Part shown: piece by piece, positions 33,759 to 42,393 of the stretch
How the letters are laid out: each line of letters opens with the position of its first letter
How positions within the stretch are numbered: position 1 is the first letter of the stretch
NCBI GenBank assembly: GCA_038216465.1
Contig: JBBQQC010000005.1
Span: 61,685 to 125,684, forward strand
Length of the DNA stretch: 64,000 nt
Reading direction: 5' to 3'
DNA from: JACCZX01 sp038216465
GTDB lineage: Bacteria > Pseudomonadota > Gammaproteobacteria > Burkholderiales > Burkholderiaceae_F
Program-made: the position numbers and the translations under genes
Notes under the pieces: generated by a model
Told to the model about the DNA's origin: nothing
What the model saw: only the letters and a program-made list of their open reading frames with translations
Database searches by the model: none

Positions 33759-34835
33759 TCAATGAATCGGGTGGGCCGGGTTCGAACCGTATTGCCGCTC
33801 TATCCACACGCGATACTCACCGCTTCGCACCCTCTGCACCCATTCAGCATGCTCGAGGTACCACTGCACCGTTCTGCGCAGGCCGGCGTCGAAGTTTTCA
33901 CGTGCGCGCCAGCCAAGTTCGTTTTCGATCTTGCGCGGATCGATCGCGTACCGGCGATCGTGTCCTGGGCGATCGCGCACGAAGCTGATGCCCTCCACGT
34001 GCGAGCCGGTTGCGCGCGGTCGCAATTCATCGAGCAGGTGGCAGATCGCTCGCACGACGTCGATATTCTTTACGCAGTTGCGACTGCCTATGTGATAAAC
34101 GCTTCCTACCTGGCCACGCTCGAATACGGCGCGGATAGCGGCGCAGTGATCTGCCACGAACAGCCAATCGCGCTCGTTCAAACCATCGCCGTAGACCGGC
34201 AACGGGCGCTGCTCGATCGCGTTGAGGATCATCAACGGAATCAGCTTTTCAGGAAACTGGTACGGACCGTAGTTGTTACTACAACAAGTGGTGATCGTTG
34301 GCAGCGCGTAAGTCTGGTGATAGGCGCGAACCAGATGGTCGGAGGCAGCCTTGGTAGCCGAATACGGACTGTTGGGCGCGTACGGCGTTTGTTCGGTAAA
34401 CGGCGGAGCGCTTGGCTCCAGTGACCCGAAAACCTCGTCGGTGGAGACGTGAATGAAGCGAAACGCAGCTCGTTCTGCCTCACCCAGCGTTTGCCAGTAC
34501 CCGCGAACGGCCTCCAGCAACGCGTAGGTTCCATTGACGTTCGTTTGCACGAAATCGGCCGGGCCATGGATCGAGCGATCCACATGGCTCTCGGCGGCGA
34601 AGTGAAGCAGCGCACGCGGTCGATGCGTGCGCAGCAGCGCTGCGATCGACTCGCCGTCGCAGATGTCCACGCGCTCGAACAACATGCGCGCGTCCGCGTT
34701 CACGCCTCCAAGATTATCGAGATTGCCGGCGTAGGTCAGCTTGTCAATGACGAGCACCTTTTCGTCGGTTTGGCCCAGCCAATCGATCACAAAGTTGGAC
34801 CCGATAAAACCCGCCCCGCCGGTAACGAAGATCAT
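33759..34835 (-). CDS. rfbB: dTDP-glucose 4,6-dehydratase
   Basis: RfbB converts dTDP-glucose to dTDP-4-keto-6-deoxyglucose. The 358-residue extended short-chain dehydrogenase has FVTGGAGFIGSNFVIDW, FAAESHVDRSI, HVSTDEVFGSL and the catalytic YSATKAASD. TTCCSNNYGPYQFPEKLIP is diagnostic for RmlB. It is the first gene of the ten-gene minus-strand run and is divergent from the double GT2 gene. The other rhamnose genes lie 21-25 kb away (rfbA, rfbD and rfbC at 9.8-13.2 kb), so the usual rfbBDAC cluster is broken up. Confidence 0.97.
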   Translation of the reverse strand: MIFVTGGAGFIGSNFVIDWLGQTDEKVLVIDKLTYAGNLDNLGGVNADARMLFERVDICDGESIAALLRTHRPRALLHFAAESHVDRSIHGPADFVQTNVNGTYALLEAVRGYWQTLGEAERAAFRFIHVSTDEVFGSLEPSAPPFTEQTPYAPNSPYSATKAASDHLVRAYHQTYALPTITTCCSNNYGPYQFPEKLIPLMILNAIEQRPLPVYGDGLNERDWLFVADHCAAIRAVFERGQVGSVYHIGSRNCVKNIDVVRAICHLLDELRPRATGSHVEGISFVRDRPGHDRRYAIDPRKIENELGWRARENFDAGLRRTVQWYLEHAEWVQRVRSGEYRVWIERQYGSNPAHPIH

Positions 34836-34965
34836 CCCGAGTCACCGCATTGAATGCAGCATTCTAGGACACGAGCACCCTGTGTTCCTGCGCGCTCAGA
34901 GTCGCGTTGAAGGGCGAAGCGTAGCCAATCCGTACAATCCGATCGATGTGTATAACCACGGCGGC
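34836..34965. promoter_or_regulatory. Divergent region between rfbB and the double-GT2 gene, with palindrome and epimerase-like relict
   Basis: About 130 bases separate two long divergent operons. A short inverted repeat, GAATG-CAG-CATTC, lies at 34852-34864 and could be a weak operator. At 34939-34972 the sequence matches 31 of 34 bases of an internal stretch of the UDP-glucuronate epimerase gene (49304-49337) and reads in the frame of the downstream gene. Promoter boxes cannot be assigned with confidence. Confidence 0.4.
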
Positions 34966-37404
34966 ATGGGACTAACCACGGTCACCGTGCCGGTCGGATC
35001 GGCACCCACAAGGACAATCGATGTGCGCCGCCGTGCTTCGAACAATGGCATTACGGTCAGTGAAGTGCTGCGGATGACGTTTGGAAACGAGGATTCGCGC
35101 GGGTTGGAGCTGCCGCTGGTCCCGGTCCGGGACGTGGAAGCCGCAGCTCCGCAGCAGAAAACAACTGGCGGCTGGATCGCCCGCTCGGGTCGTCCCGAAT
35201 TCGAAGTAGTCGGCCTTGAACGATTCCGCGGTCGCTGGATCAGCATGCAATTCCACCTTCGGGTGGCGCGCGACGAATGGAGCTGGCCTAGATTGTCGTT
35301 CGACTTTGGATCCGGCGATTTCAGCGCGCTTGAGATTGCGTTGCCGCGTCCGAGCGCAGCTTCATCGGAGGTCGAACTCCTTTTTCACGTTCCCGACGAG
35401 CTTCGCTCGGCTCGTCTAAGCCCTATCGCTCGCCCCGGGCGCTTCGAGTTAGGCGCCGCAACAGTCAGCGTGCTGGGAAAGCTGCGTGCTGTCGGCCGCA
35501 TGCTGCGCCAAATCGTATCGGTTGACGGCGTCGGTCGCGCCATCGGTATGTTGGCGGACACCCTCGTTCCGGTCACCAATCCGGCAAGCCGTTGGGAAGC
35601 GCGTCATCGAATCGTGCGTCGATACATGGAGGTGCGATTAGGCGAAAAGAGCTACGTCAACTGGATAAAGACCTTCGAATCCGAGCACCGGTCGGCTGCC
35701 GAGCTGGCTTGGGAACGACAGAGTTGGCGCAGCACACCGACGATTTCAATCCTACTTCCCGTCTACAACACTCCGAAAGCATTTCTGCGGGCAGCGCTCG
35801 ATTCCGTTCTGAGGCAGACGTATCCGAACTGGGAATTGTGCGTCGCTGACGACTGCTCCACCGACCCGCACGTTCGAACTGTCCTGGATGAATACGCGCA
35901 ACGAGACCCGCGAATACGCATCGTTTATCGCGAGTCAAACGGGCACATCTCGGAGGCCTCAAATGCTGCCCTCTCAGTGGCTACCGGCGATTGGATCGCC
36001 TTGCTTGATCACGATGACTGCCTGCACCCGCACGCACTGCACGTGACCGCCGAAGCGATCGGCGAGCACCCTGACGTTTCGCTTATCTATTCGGACGAAG
36101 ACAAGATCGACGAGAACAACAACCGCTACGAACCGTACTTCAAGTGCGACTACAACTACGAATTGCTTCTCGCGCACAACATGATTTGTCATCTGACCGT
36201 TCTTCGTCGAAGCTTGATCGACGAAGTAGGCGGGTTCCGGCGCGGATTCGAAGGTGCGCAAGACTACGATCTTGCCCTGCGCGCGATCGAGAAGATCGGC
36301 AGTAACCGGGTGCTGCACATTCCGCGCGTTCTGTATCACTGGCGAGCCCACCGCGGCAGCACCGCGTCGAGCTCCGATGCCAAGCCGTACGCAGCAGAGG
36401 CCGCTCGCCGGGCGATTGCCGAGCACTTGCGGCGGCGCGGTGTTGCCGGGACCGTGGTTGCGGCGCCTGAGGGACACGGAGTGCATCGAGTCAGGTATGC
36501 CCTCGCCAATCCCGCTCCGAAAGTCTCGATCGTCGTATGCACCCGCGACCGCGCAGATTTGCTTGCACCATGCGTTGACTCGATCGTCGGCCGTAGCACG
36601 TACGGCAACTACGAGGTCGTGATCGTGGACAACGGAAGCACCGAGGATGCGACTTTTCGGCTGTTCGACCGGCTTCCGTCCGAGCGCTTCAGGGTGCTGC
36701 GCGACGAATCGATTTTCAACTTCTCAGCGCTCAATAATCGCGCTGTGAACGTGACCGACGGCGAATACATCTGCCTGCTGAACAATGACATCGAGATCCT
36801 AACGCCAGACTGGATGGAGGAGATGTTGTCGTTCTCGATGCAGCCGGATGTCGGCGCCGTCGGCGCCCGTTTGTGGTACCCACAAGGAGGGTTGCAACAC
36901 GCCGGTGTAGTTTTGGGATTAGGCGGAATCGCCACTCACATCCACAGAAACCTGAAGAGGGGAGAGCTGGGGTATTTCGGTCGAGCCGCCCTGCATCAGT
37001 CATTCAGCGCGGTAACGGCGGCGGCAATGATGGTCAAAAAATCGATCTATTCGGAGGTTGGCGGGTTGGACGAACAGTTCCCGGTCACGTTCAACGATAT
37101 CGACTTCTGTCTGCGTGTGCGCGAAGCCGGCTATCGCAATGTATGGACGCCGTATGCGGAAATGATTCATTACGAATCAGCAACGCGAGGATTTGATACA
37201 ACTCCGCAAAAGACAGCGCAGGCCGAGCGGGAGAGTTTGCTGATGACAAGTCGATGGGGAGACTTTCTTGAAAAGGATCCGGCGTACTCGTTGAATCTGT
37301 CGATCGAAACTGAAGACCTTCGCATTGCATGGCCACCACGCACTGACGCTTATCGGCATTCCGCGTCAACCCACCAGCGCGACAACGTGGCGCTCGACGC
37401 GTAG
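34966..37404 (+). CDS. Bifunctional-type glycosyltransferase with two GT2 domains
   Basis: The product has 812 residues from the ATG at 34966 (a GTG at 34948 would add six). Residues ~60-230 form a beta-rich N-terminal region of unknown role. The first GT2 domain starts near residue 259 (ISILLPVYNTP) with the metal motif in LLDHDDCLH near 348. The second starts near 517 (VSIVVCTRDRADLL) with LLNNDIEIL near 605 and FNDIDFCLRVREAGY. Tandem GT2 proteins of this type build rhamnan-like or other O-chain repeats. It begins the plus-strand run that continues with gmd and rmd, so a GDP-6-deoxyhexose donor is plausible. Which donor each domain uses cannot be told. Confidence 0.88.
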   Translation: MGLTTVTVPVGSAPTRTIDVRRRASNNGITVSEVLRMTFGNEDSRGLELPLVPVRDVEAAAPQQKTTGGWIARSGRPEFEVVGLERFRGRWISMQFHLRVARDEWSWPRLSFDFGSGDFSALEIALPRPSAASSEVELLFHVPDELRSARLSPIARPGRFELGAATVSVLGKLRAVGRMLRQIVSVDGVGRAIGMLADTLVPVTNPASRWEARHRIVRRYMEVRLGEKSYVNWIKTFESEHRSAAELAWERQSWRSTPTISILLPVYNTPKAFLRAALDSVLRQTYPNWELCVADDCSTDPHVRTVLDEYAQRDPRIRIVYRESNGHISEASNAALSVATGDWIALLDHDDCLHPHALHVTAEAIGEHPDVSLIYSDEDKIDENNNRYEPYFKCDYNYELLLAHNMICHLTVLRRSLIDEVGGFRRGFEGAQDYDLALRAIEKIGSNRVLHIPRVLYHWRAHRGSTASSSDAKPYAAEAARRAIAEHLRRRGVAGTVVAAPEGHGVHRVRYALANPAPKVSIVVCTRDRADLLAPCVDSIVGRSTYGNYEVVIVDNGSTEDATFRLFDRLPSERFRVLRDESIFNFSALNNRAVNVTDGEYICLLNNDIEILTPDWMEEMLSFSMQPDVGAVGARLWYPQGGLQHAGVVLGLGGIATHIHRNLKRGELGYFGRAALHQSFSAVTAAAMMVKKSIYSEVGGLDEQFPVTFNDIDFCLRVREAGYRNVWTPYAEMIHYESATRGFDTTPQKTAQAERESLLMTSRWGDFLEKDPAYSLNLSIETEDLRIAWPPRTDAYRHSASTHQRDNVALDA

Positions 37405-37434
37405 CGGAGCGGAGATGAACGTGACCTTCTCGCG

Positions 37435-38469
37435 ATGAAGACCGCGATCGTTACCGGAATCTCCGGTCAGGACGGCGCGTACCTTGCACAGGTTTTGCTC
37501 GAAAAAGACTATCGCGTCTTCGGCACGTACCGAAGAACGAGCTCGGTCAACTTTTGGCGCATCGAAGAGCTTGGTATCGATCAGCATCCGCAGCTCGAAT
37601 TGGTAGAGTACGACTTGACTGACTTGGGCGCTGCCATAAACCTTGTGCAGCGGGCGCAGCCGGCGGAGATTTACAACCTCGCTGCGCAGAGTTTCGTCGG
37701 TGTCTCCTTTGAGCAGCCTGTCACAACGACGCAGATCACCGGTATAGGTGCGCTGCATCTGCTGGAAGCGATTCGCATCGTTGACTGCAGCATTCGTTTT
37801 TATCAGGCATCTACCTCAGAGATGTTCGGCAAAGTGCAGCGGGTGCCGCAGAACGAGGAAACTCCGTTCTATCCGCGTAGCCCCTACGGCGTTGCCAAGC
37901 TCTATGCGCACTGGATGACCGTCAACTATCGGGAGTCTTACGGTATCTTCGGTACCAGCGGGATGCTCTTTAATCACGAGTCGCCGCTAAGGGGTCTCGA
38001 ATTCGTCACCCGGAAAATCACCGACGGCGTCGCCAAGATCAAGCTCGGAAAAACCGACTGCCTGGAGCTCGGCAATCTGGATGCCAAGCGCGATTGGGGA
38101 TATGCCAGGGAATACGTCGAAGGCATGCACTTGATGCTGCAGGCGTCGGAGCCGGACACTTTCGTGCTTGCCACCGGCAGAACTGAGACCGTGCGCAATT
38201 TCGTCACAATGGCTTTTGAAGCGGTCGGAACTAGTATCGAGTGGCGTGGCGTTGGCGTCGACGAAACTGGGGTCGTCAGCGGCACCGGCAACATCGTCGT
38301 TCGCATCAATCCACGCTTTTACCGGCCGGCGGAAGTTGACTTGCTTATCGGCAACGCGTCTAAGGCGCGGGATGTTCTTGGGTGGACACCGAAGACTTCG
38401 CTCGAGTCGCTCTGCAAGATGATGGTCGAGGCCGATCTGCGTCGGAATGCGAGTGGCTTCTCGTTCTGA
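37435..38469 (+). CDS. gmd: GDP-mannose 4,6-dehydratase
   Basis: Gmd makes GDP-4-keto-6-deoxymannose from GDP-mannose. The 344-residue protein has IVTGISGQDGAYLAQVLLE, YNLAAQSFVGVSFEQP, YQASTSEMFGKV, the catalytic YGVAKLYAHW and MLFNHESPLRG, all hallmarks of Gmd. RDWGYAREYVEGMHLMLQ is also characteristic. It lies 31 bases after the double GT2 gene and overlaps the next reductase gene. Its product can be used both by Rmd next door and by Fcl at 11.6 kb. Confidence 0.97.
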   Translation: MKTAIVTGISGQDGAYLAQVLLEKDYRVFGTYRRTSSVNFWRIEELGIDQHPQLELVEYDLTDLGAAINLVQRAQPAEIYNLAAQSFVGVSFEQPVTTTQITGIGALHLLEAIRIVDCSIRFYQASTSEMFGKVQRVPQNEETPFYPRSPYGVAKLYAHWMTVNYRESYGIFGTSGMLFNHESPLRGLEFVTRKITDGVAKIKLGKTDCLELGNLDAKRDWGYAREYVEGMHLMLQASEPDTFVLATGRTETVRNFVTMAFEAVGTSIEWRGVGVDETGVVSGTGNIVVRINPRFYRPAEVDLLIGNASKARDVLGWTPKTSLESLCKMMVEADLRRNASGFSF

Positions 38470-39343
38470 TCGCGTTCGAGTGCTGGTAACGGGCCTTGAA
38501 GGGTTCACGGGCATTCATCTTGGCCCGTTGCTGCAAGAACGCGGATATGAAGTAATCCGGGCGACAGGGCCTGAATTCAATCTGTTGCGGCCGGACTCCT
38601 TTGCGGCCGTGGTTGAGAAATCTCAGCCCGACTTTGTAATCCATCTGGCCGCGATCAGTTTTGTCGCGCACGAAGATGCGACGGCAGTGTATGCAGTGAA
38701 CACCGTTGGCACGACGTCACTGCTTGGCGCGCTCGAGCGTATCGCACCGCATTTGCGCAAGGTCATAGTTGCCAGCACATCTCAGGTCTACGGCAACGCC
38801 ACCGATGACCCGATTACCGAACACACGCCGACCGCGCCGGTGAGCCACTACGCGTGCAGCAAGCTGGCGATGGAATTCATGGCGCGCACCCGGTTTGACC
38901 GGCTGCCTATCCTGATTACCCGGCCATTTAATTACATCGGTCGCGGGCAAGCCGGACAGTTCCTGCTGCCAAAATTGATCGATCATTTTCGGCGGCGAGC
39001 GCCGGTGATCGAGCTGGGAAACCTCGACGTGGAGCGCGATTTTCTCGATGTGCGCTCCGTGGCCGACGCTTATGTGCGGCTGCTCGAATCGCCTTTGCAA
39101 TCGCAGGTGCTGAATATTGCTTCCGGCGTCGGACGTAGCCTGCGCAGCATTCTGAATGAGCTAGCCCGCATAACCGGACATCACCCCACAATCCGAGTTA
39201 ATGCAGCATTGGTGCGCGGCAACGAGGTTAGGCGCTTGGTCGGCAGCAGCGAACGCCTACAGCAAGCGATCGGGACGCTGCGCTACTCTGACTTTGACGC
39301 AACTTTGCGATGGATGCTGGAGCAATCGGCTCAACCCGCATGA
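38447..39343 (+). CDS. rmd: GDP-4-dehydro-6-deoxy-D-mannose reductase (Rmd-like)
   Basis: This 298-residue extended SDR has VLVTGLEGFTGIHLGPLL, VIHLAAISFVAHEDA, VASTSQVYGNA and the catalytic YACSKLAME. VERDFLDVRSVADAYVRLL is shared with Rmd and related GDP-sugar reductases. Rmd reduces the Gmd product to GDP-D-rhamnose, and adjacency to gmd supports this over other sugars. The ATG at 38447 overlaps gmd by 23 bases; a GTG at 38480, ten bases after gmd, is an alternative start right before the Rossmann motif. An isomer-forming activity (for example GDP-6-deoxytalose) cannot be excluded from sequence. Confidence 0.85.
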   Translation: MRVASRSDRVRVLVTGLEGFTGIHLGPLLQERGYEVIRATGPEFNLLRPDSFAAVVEKSQPDFVIHLAAISFVAHEDATAVYAVNTVGTTSLLGALERIAPHLRKVIVASTSQVYGNATDDPITEHTPTAPVSHYACSKLAMEFMARTRFDRLPILITRPFNYIGRGQAGQFLLPKLIDHFRRRAPVIELGNLDVERDFLDVRSVADAYVRLLESPLQSQVLNIASGVGRSLRSILNELARITGHHPTIRVNAALVRGNEVRRLVGSSERLQQAIGTLRYSDFDATLRWMLEQSAQPA

Positions 39344-40293
39344 CCTCGCCCTCGCCTGCCGCCTTGCGCGAGGCTCGGGTGCTGGTCGTGGGCGACGTCA
39401 TGCTCGATCGATACTGGTTCGGCGATGTCGAGCGAATCTCGCCCGAGGCACCAGTACCGGTCGTGCGCGTACGCCACTCCGAGGAGCGGTTGGGTGGTGC
39501 TGCCAATGTCGCACGCAATGTCACCGCCATTGGGGGCAGTGCAGGCCTGATGGCTGTAGTCGGCGACGATGAGCCCGGCCGTACGATCGCCACGCTGCTT
39601 GCTGCGTCGGAGATCGAGCCGCATGTGCGCATCGAACGCGAAGTGACAACCACCGTCAAGTTGCGCGTAATCGGCCGTCATCAGCAAATGCTGCGCGCCG
39701 ATTTTGAACAAGCGCCGCGGGAGGAAATACTTCTGAAGCACCTGCAGGCATTTGCATCGCTGATGTTGCAGTATCAGCTCGTCGTGCTTTCCGACTACGG
39801 CAAAGGTGGTCTCGCGCACATCGCACAGTTGATCACGATGGCGCGCAAAGCGGGCATGCCGGTCTTTGTCGATCCCAAAGGTGATGATTACTCGGCTTAT
39901 GCTGGTGCGACGGTACTGACACCGAACCGGGCTGAATTGCGCGAGGTTGTTGGGCGCTGGCGTGATGAAGCCGATCTTGAAACGCGTGCACAACGTCTTA
40001 GGCAAGGACTCGGGCTGCAGGCGTTGCTGCTGACTCGCAGTGAAGATGGCATGACGCTTTTCACCGATCAGGGCGCATGGTCGGTGTCGGCGGAAGCGCG
40101 CGAGGTGTACGACGTAAGCGGTGCCGGCGACACAGTGATCGCAGTAGCGGCCGCGATGGTTGCCTCGGGCGCATCGCTAAAGGATGCCGTCCTAGCAGCC
40201 AATCGCGCTGGTGGCATCGCAGTGTCCAAGTTCGGCTCGGCAACCGTCTCGTACGACGAGTTGTTTGGCCCGCACGCAGGCGCTTCGCAATGA
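39340..40293 (+). CDS. hldA: D-glycero-beta-D-manno-heptose-7-phosphate kinase
   Basis: HldA (RfaE1) phosphorylates heptose-7-phosphate at C1 in ADP-heptose synthesis. The 317-residue ribokinase-family protein has VLVVGDVMLDRYWFGDVERISPE in its N-terminal lid region, RLGGAANVARNVTAIGG, and the anion-hole catalytic motif DVSGAGDTVIA near the C-terminus. It corresponds to the N-terminal half of the fused HldE of enterobacteria. The adenylyltransferase half is a separate gene, hldC, three genes downstream. Its ATG overlaps the rmd stop (ATGA). Confidence 0.95.
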   Translation: MTSPSPAALREARVLVVGDVMLDRYWFGDVERISPEAPVPVVRVRHSEERLGGAANVARNVTAIGGSAGLMAVVGDDEPGRTIATLLAASEIEPHVRIEREVTTTVKLRVIGRHQQMLRADFEQAPREEILLKHLQAFASLMLQYQLVVLSDYGKGGLAHIAQLITMARKAGMPVFVDPKGDDYSAYAGATVLTPNRAELREVVGRWRDEADLETRAQRLRQGLGLQALLLTRSEDGMTLFTDQGAWSVSAEAREVYDVSGAGDTVIAVAAAMVASGASLKDAVLAANRAGGIAVSKFGSATVSYDELFGPHAGASQ

Positions 40294-41288
40294 CGATCAT
40301 TGTGACCGGCGCGGCGGGCTTTATCGGCGCCAACAACGTCAAGGCGCTGAATGAAGGTGGAGAGCGCGACATCGTCGCTGTCGATCACTTAGCCCAGGCT
40401 GACAAGTTTCACAACCTAGTCGATAGCGATATTGCCGATTATCTGGACAAGCAGGAATTTATTGATGCTTTGAGGCGCCGAACCCTGCCACGCGCTGATG
40501 TCGTCTTTCACCAAGGCGCCTGTTCGGACACGATGGCGACCGACGGCCGCTACGTTATCGATAATAACTACCGATTTTCACTCGAGTTGTTTCGCTGGTG
40601 CCAGGAGCGGAAAGTCCCGCTGATTTATGCGTCGTCGGCGTCTGTCTACGGTCGCGGGCCCGATTTCGTCGAAGATCGCGCGTACGAACGGCCACTCAAC
40701 ATTTATGGCTATTCGAAGTTCTTATTCGATGCAGTCGTGCGCCGGCATCTGCCCAGTCTCGACGCCCCGGTCGTCGGGCTGCGGTATTTCAACGTGTACG
40801 GGCCGCGCGAAGCGCACAAGGGACGCATGGCGTCGGTTGCCTTCCATGCCTTCAACCAGCTTCGCGAGCATGGTCGCGTAAAGCTTTTTGAGGCCAGTCA
40901 CGGCTACGCAGACGGCGAACAGCGCCGTGACTTTGTGCACGTGAGCGACGTGGTCGATGTCAATCTGCACTTTTGGAAGCAGCCCGTGTCCGGCATTTAC
41001 AACGTCGGCACCGGGCGTGCCCAAAGTTTTAATGATGTCGCGGCCGCTGTCGTCAATACGGTTCGCGCATCAGATGGCGATCCGCCGCTCGCCTTGCAGC
41101 AATTGGTGTCTGCGAAAGCAATCGAATACATCAGCATTCCGGATGCACTGGTCTCGAAGTACCAGGCGTTTACGCAGGCAGACCTGACGCGGTTGCGCGC
41201 AGCTGGCTGCAATCTCGCATTTCAAACAGTTGAGTCGGGCACGGCCAGCTATGTCGATTGGCTGCTGGCTCGTCAGGCGTCTGCGTGA
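40290..41288 (+). CDS. hldD: ADP-L-glycero-D-manno-heptose 6-epimerase
   Basis: HldD makes the L,D form of ADP-heptose used by WaaC. The 332-residue SDR has IIVTGAAGFIGANNVKALNE, VFHQGACSDTM and YASSASVYGRGPDF. The catalytic YGYSKFLFD precedes RYFNVYGPREAHKGRMASV, which is specific to the family. It starts at the ATG overlapping the hldA stop and ends overlapping gmhB. The four heptose genes form a tightly coupled block inside the O-antigen locus. Confidence 0.97.
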   Translation: MTIIVTGAAGFIGANNVKALNEGGERDIVAVDHLAQADKFHNLVDSDIADYLDKQEFIDALRRRTLPRADVVFHQGACSDTMATDGRYVIDNNYRFSLELFRWCQERKVPLIYASSASVYGRGPDFVEDRAYERPLNIYGYSKFLFDAVVRRHLPSLDAPVVGLRYFNVYGPREAHKGRMASVAFHAFNQLREHGRVKLFEASHGYADGEQRRDFVHVSDVVDVNLHFWKQPVSGIYNVGTGRAQSFNDVAAAVVNTVRASDGDPPLALQQLVSAKAIEYISIPDALVSKYQAFTQADLTRLRAAGCNLAFQTVESGTASYVDWLLARQASA

Positions 41289-41881
41289 ACTTGCGTCCAG
41301 CTGCCTTCCTCGATCGCGACGGCGTTATCAATGTCGATAGCGGCTATGTGTCTCGCGCCCAGGACTTTGAATTCGTGGCTGGTGTATTTGAAGGCGCGGT
41401 CTCCCTGCAGCGCCTGGGTTTTGCGCTGGTCGTCATCACCAACCAGTCGGGCATCGGCCGCGGCCTGTACTCGGAAAGCGAGTTTCTCGCGCTCAATCGC
41501 TGGATGACCCACCAGTTCGAGCGGCACACCGTTCGCATCGATGGCATTTTTTATTGTCCGCATCATCCCACCGAGGCGTTCGGCCGCTATCGATGCGAGT
41601 GCGACTGCCGCAAACCCGCGCCCGGCATGTTGCTGCGCGCGGCGCGCGAGCTCAACCTGGACCTGACACGCAGTGCGATGTTTGGAGATCAAGCGTCCGA
41701 CCTGCAGGCCGCGGTGGCGGCTGGCGTTCCGTTGCGCTATCTGTTGGGTACCAATGGATCATCATCCCCGGCACCGGCCGATGCCGAAGGGCTATCAATT
41801 GCGGAGTTCGCCAGTTTGCAGCAGGCGGCCGCGAGTGTCGAAGTTCATGATGCAGTCAGCCTACTTGCAAGCGCGCCGTGA
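41285..41881 (+). CDS. gmhB: D-glycero-D-manno-heptose-1,7-bisphosphate 7-phosphatase
   Basis: GmhB removes the C7 phosphate from heptose bisphosphate, between the HldA and HldC steps. The 198-residue HAD phosphatase has the nucleophile motif FLDRDGVINVD at the N-terminus. VITNQSGIGRGLYSE is motif II. The zinc-binding insert is YCPHHPTEAFGRYRCECDC, and MFGDQASDLQAA is motif IV. The GTG start overlaps the hldD stop (GTGA), and its own stop overlaps hldC. GmhA, the first enzyme of the pathway, is not in the window. Confidence 0.95.
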   Translation: MNLRPAAFLDRDGVINVDSGYVSRAQDFEFVAGVFEGAVSLQRLGFALVVITNQSGIGRGLYSESEFLALNRWMTHQFERHTVRIDGIFYCPHHPTEAFGRYRCECDCRKPAPGMLLRAARELNLDLTRSAMFGDQASDLQAAVAAGVPLRYLLGTNGSSSPAPADAEGLSIAEFASLQQAAASVEVHDAVSLLASAP

Positions 41882-42366
41882 CCACGATCGGCTTCGAGCG
41901 AAAAATAGTGGCCGCCGATGACCTCGCAGATGCAGTAGCGCGACTTGCACGCCCCATCGTCCTGACCAATGGCGTATTCGATATCTTGCATCGCGGTCAT
42001 GTGACTTATCTTGCGCAGGCGCGCGCGCTGGGGGCATCACTCATTGTCGCGGTCAACAGCGACGTTTCGGTCCGGCAGCTCAGCAAAGGTGAAGACCGCC
42101 CCGTGAACAACGAAGCCAACCGCGCGGCCGTATTGGCGGCTCTCGAGTCGGTGAGCATTGTCACGGTGTTCACCGCAAAGGTGCCTTTACCAGTACTTGA
42201 AATTGTGCGGCCAGAGATCTACGTCAAGGGCGGCGATTACGACATGGCTGCCATACCGGAGGTTGCAGCGATCACTAAGTGGGGCGGAACGGCGGTGGCA
42301 ATTCCCTTTATGCACGACGTGTCCACGACAGCCTTGCTGAAGCGGATACGGGCGAGCACGCCATAG
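41878..42366 (+). CDS. hldC: D-glycero-beta-D-manno-heptose 1-phosphate adenylyltransferase
   Basis: HldC (RfaE2) transfers AMP from ATP to heptose-1-phosphate. The 162-residue protein is a single nucleotidyltransferase domain with LTNGVFDILHRGHVTYLAQA (the H-x-G-H motif near residues 39-42). VKGGDYDMAAIPE and the C-terminal FMHDVSTTALLKRI, equivalent to the S-T-T motif, follow. It is the separate counterpart of the C-terminal domain of HldE. The GTG start overlaps gmhB by four bases. It completes the bisphosphate route to ADP-heptose. Confidence 0.95.
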   Translation: MTTIGFERKIVAADDLADAVARLARPIVLTNGVFDILHRGHVTYLAQARALGASLIVAVNSDVSVRQLSKGEDRPVNNEANRAAVLAALESVSIVTVFTAKVPLPVLEIVRPEIYVKGGDYDMAAIPEVAAITKWGGTAVAIPFMHDVSTTALLKRIRASTP

Positions 42367-42393
42367 AACGCGATCAACAGTGCATCGCCCCCG

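Noticed and set aside
34741..34947. N-terminal extension of the double-GT2 protein into rfbB
   Set aside because: It is antisense to the N-terminus of rfbB and has no similarity to GT2 proteins. The ATG at 34966 or GTG at 34948 is favoured.
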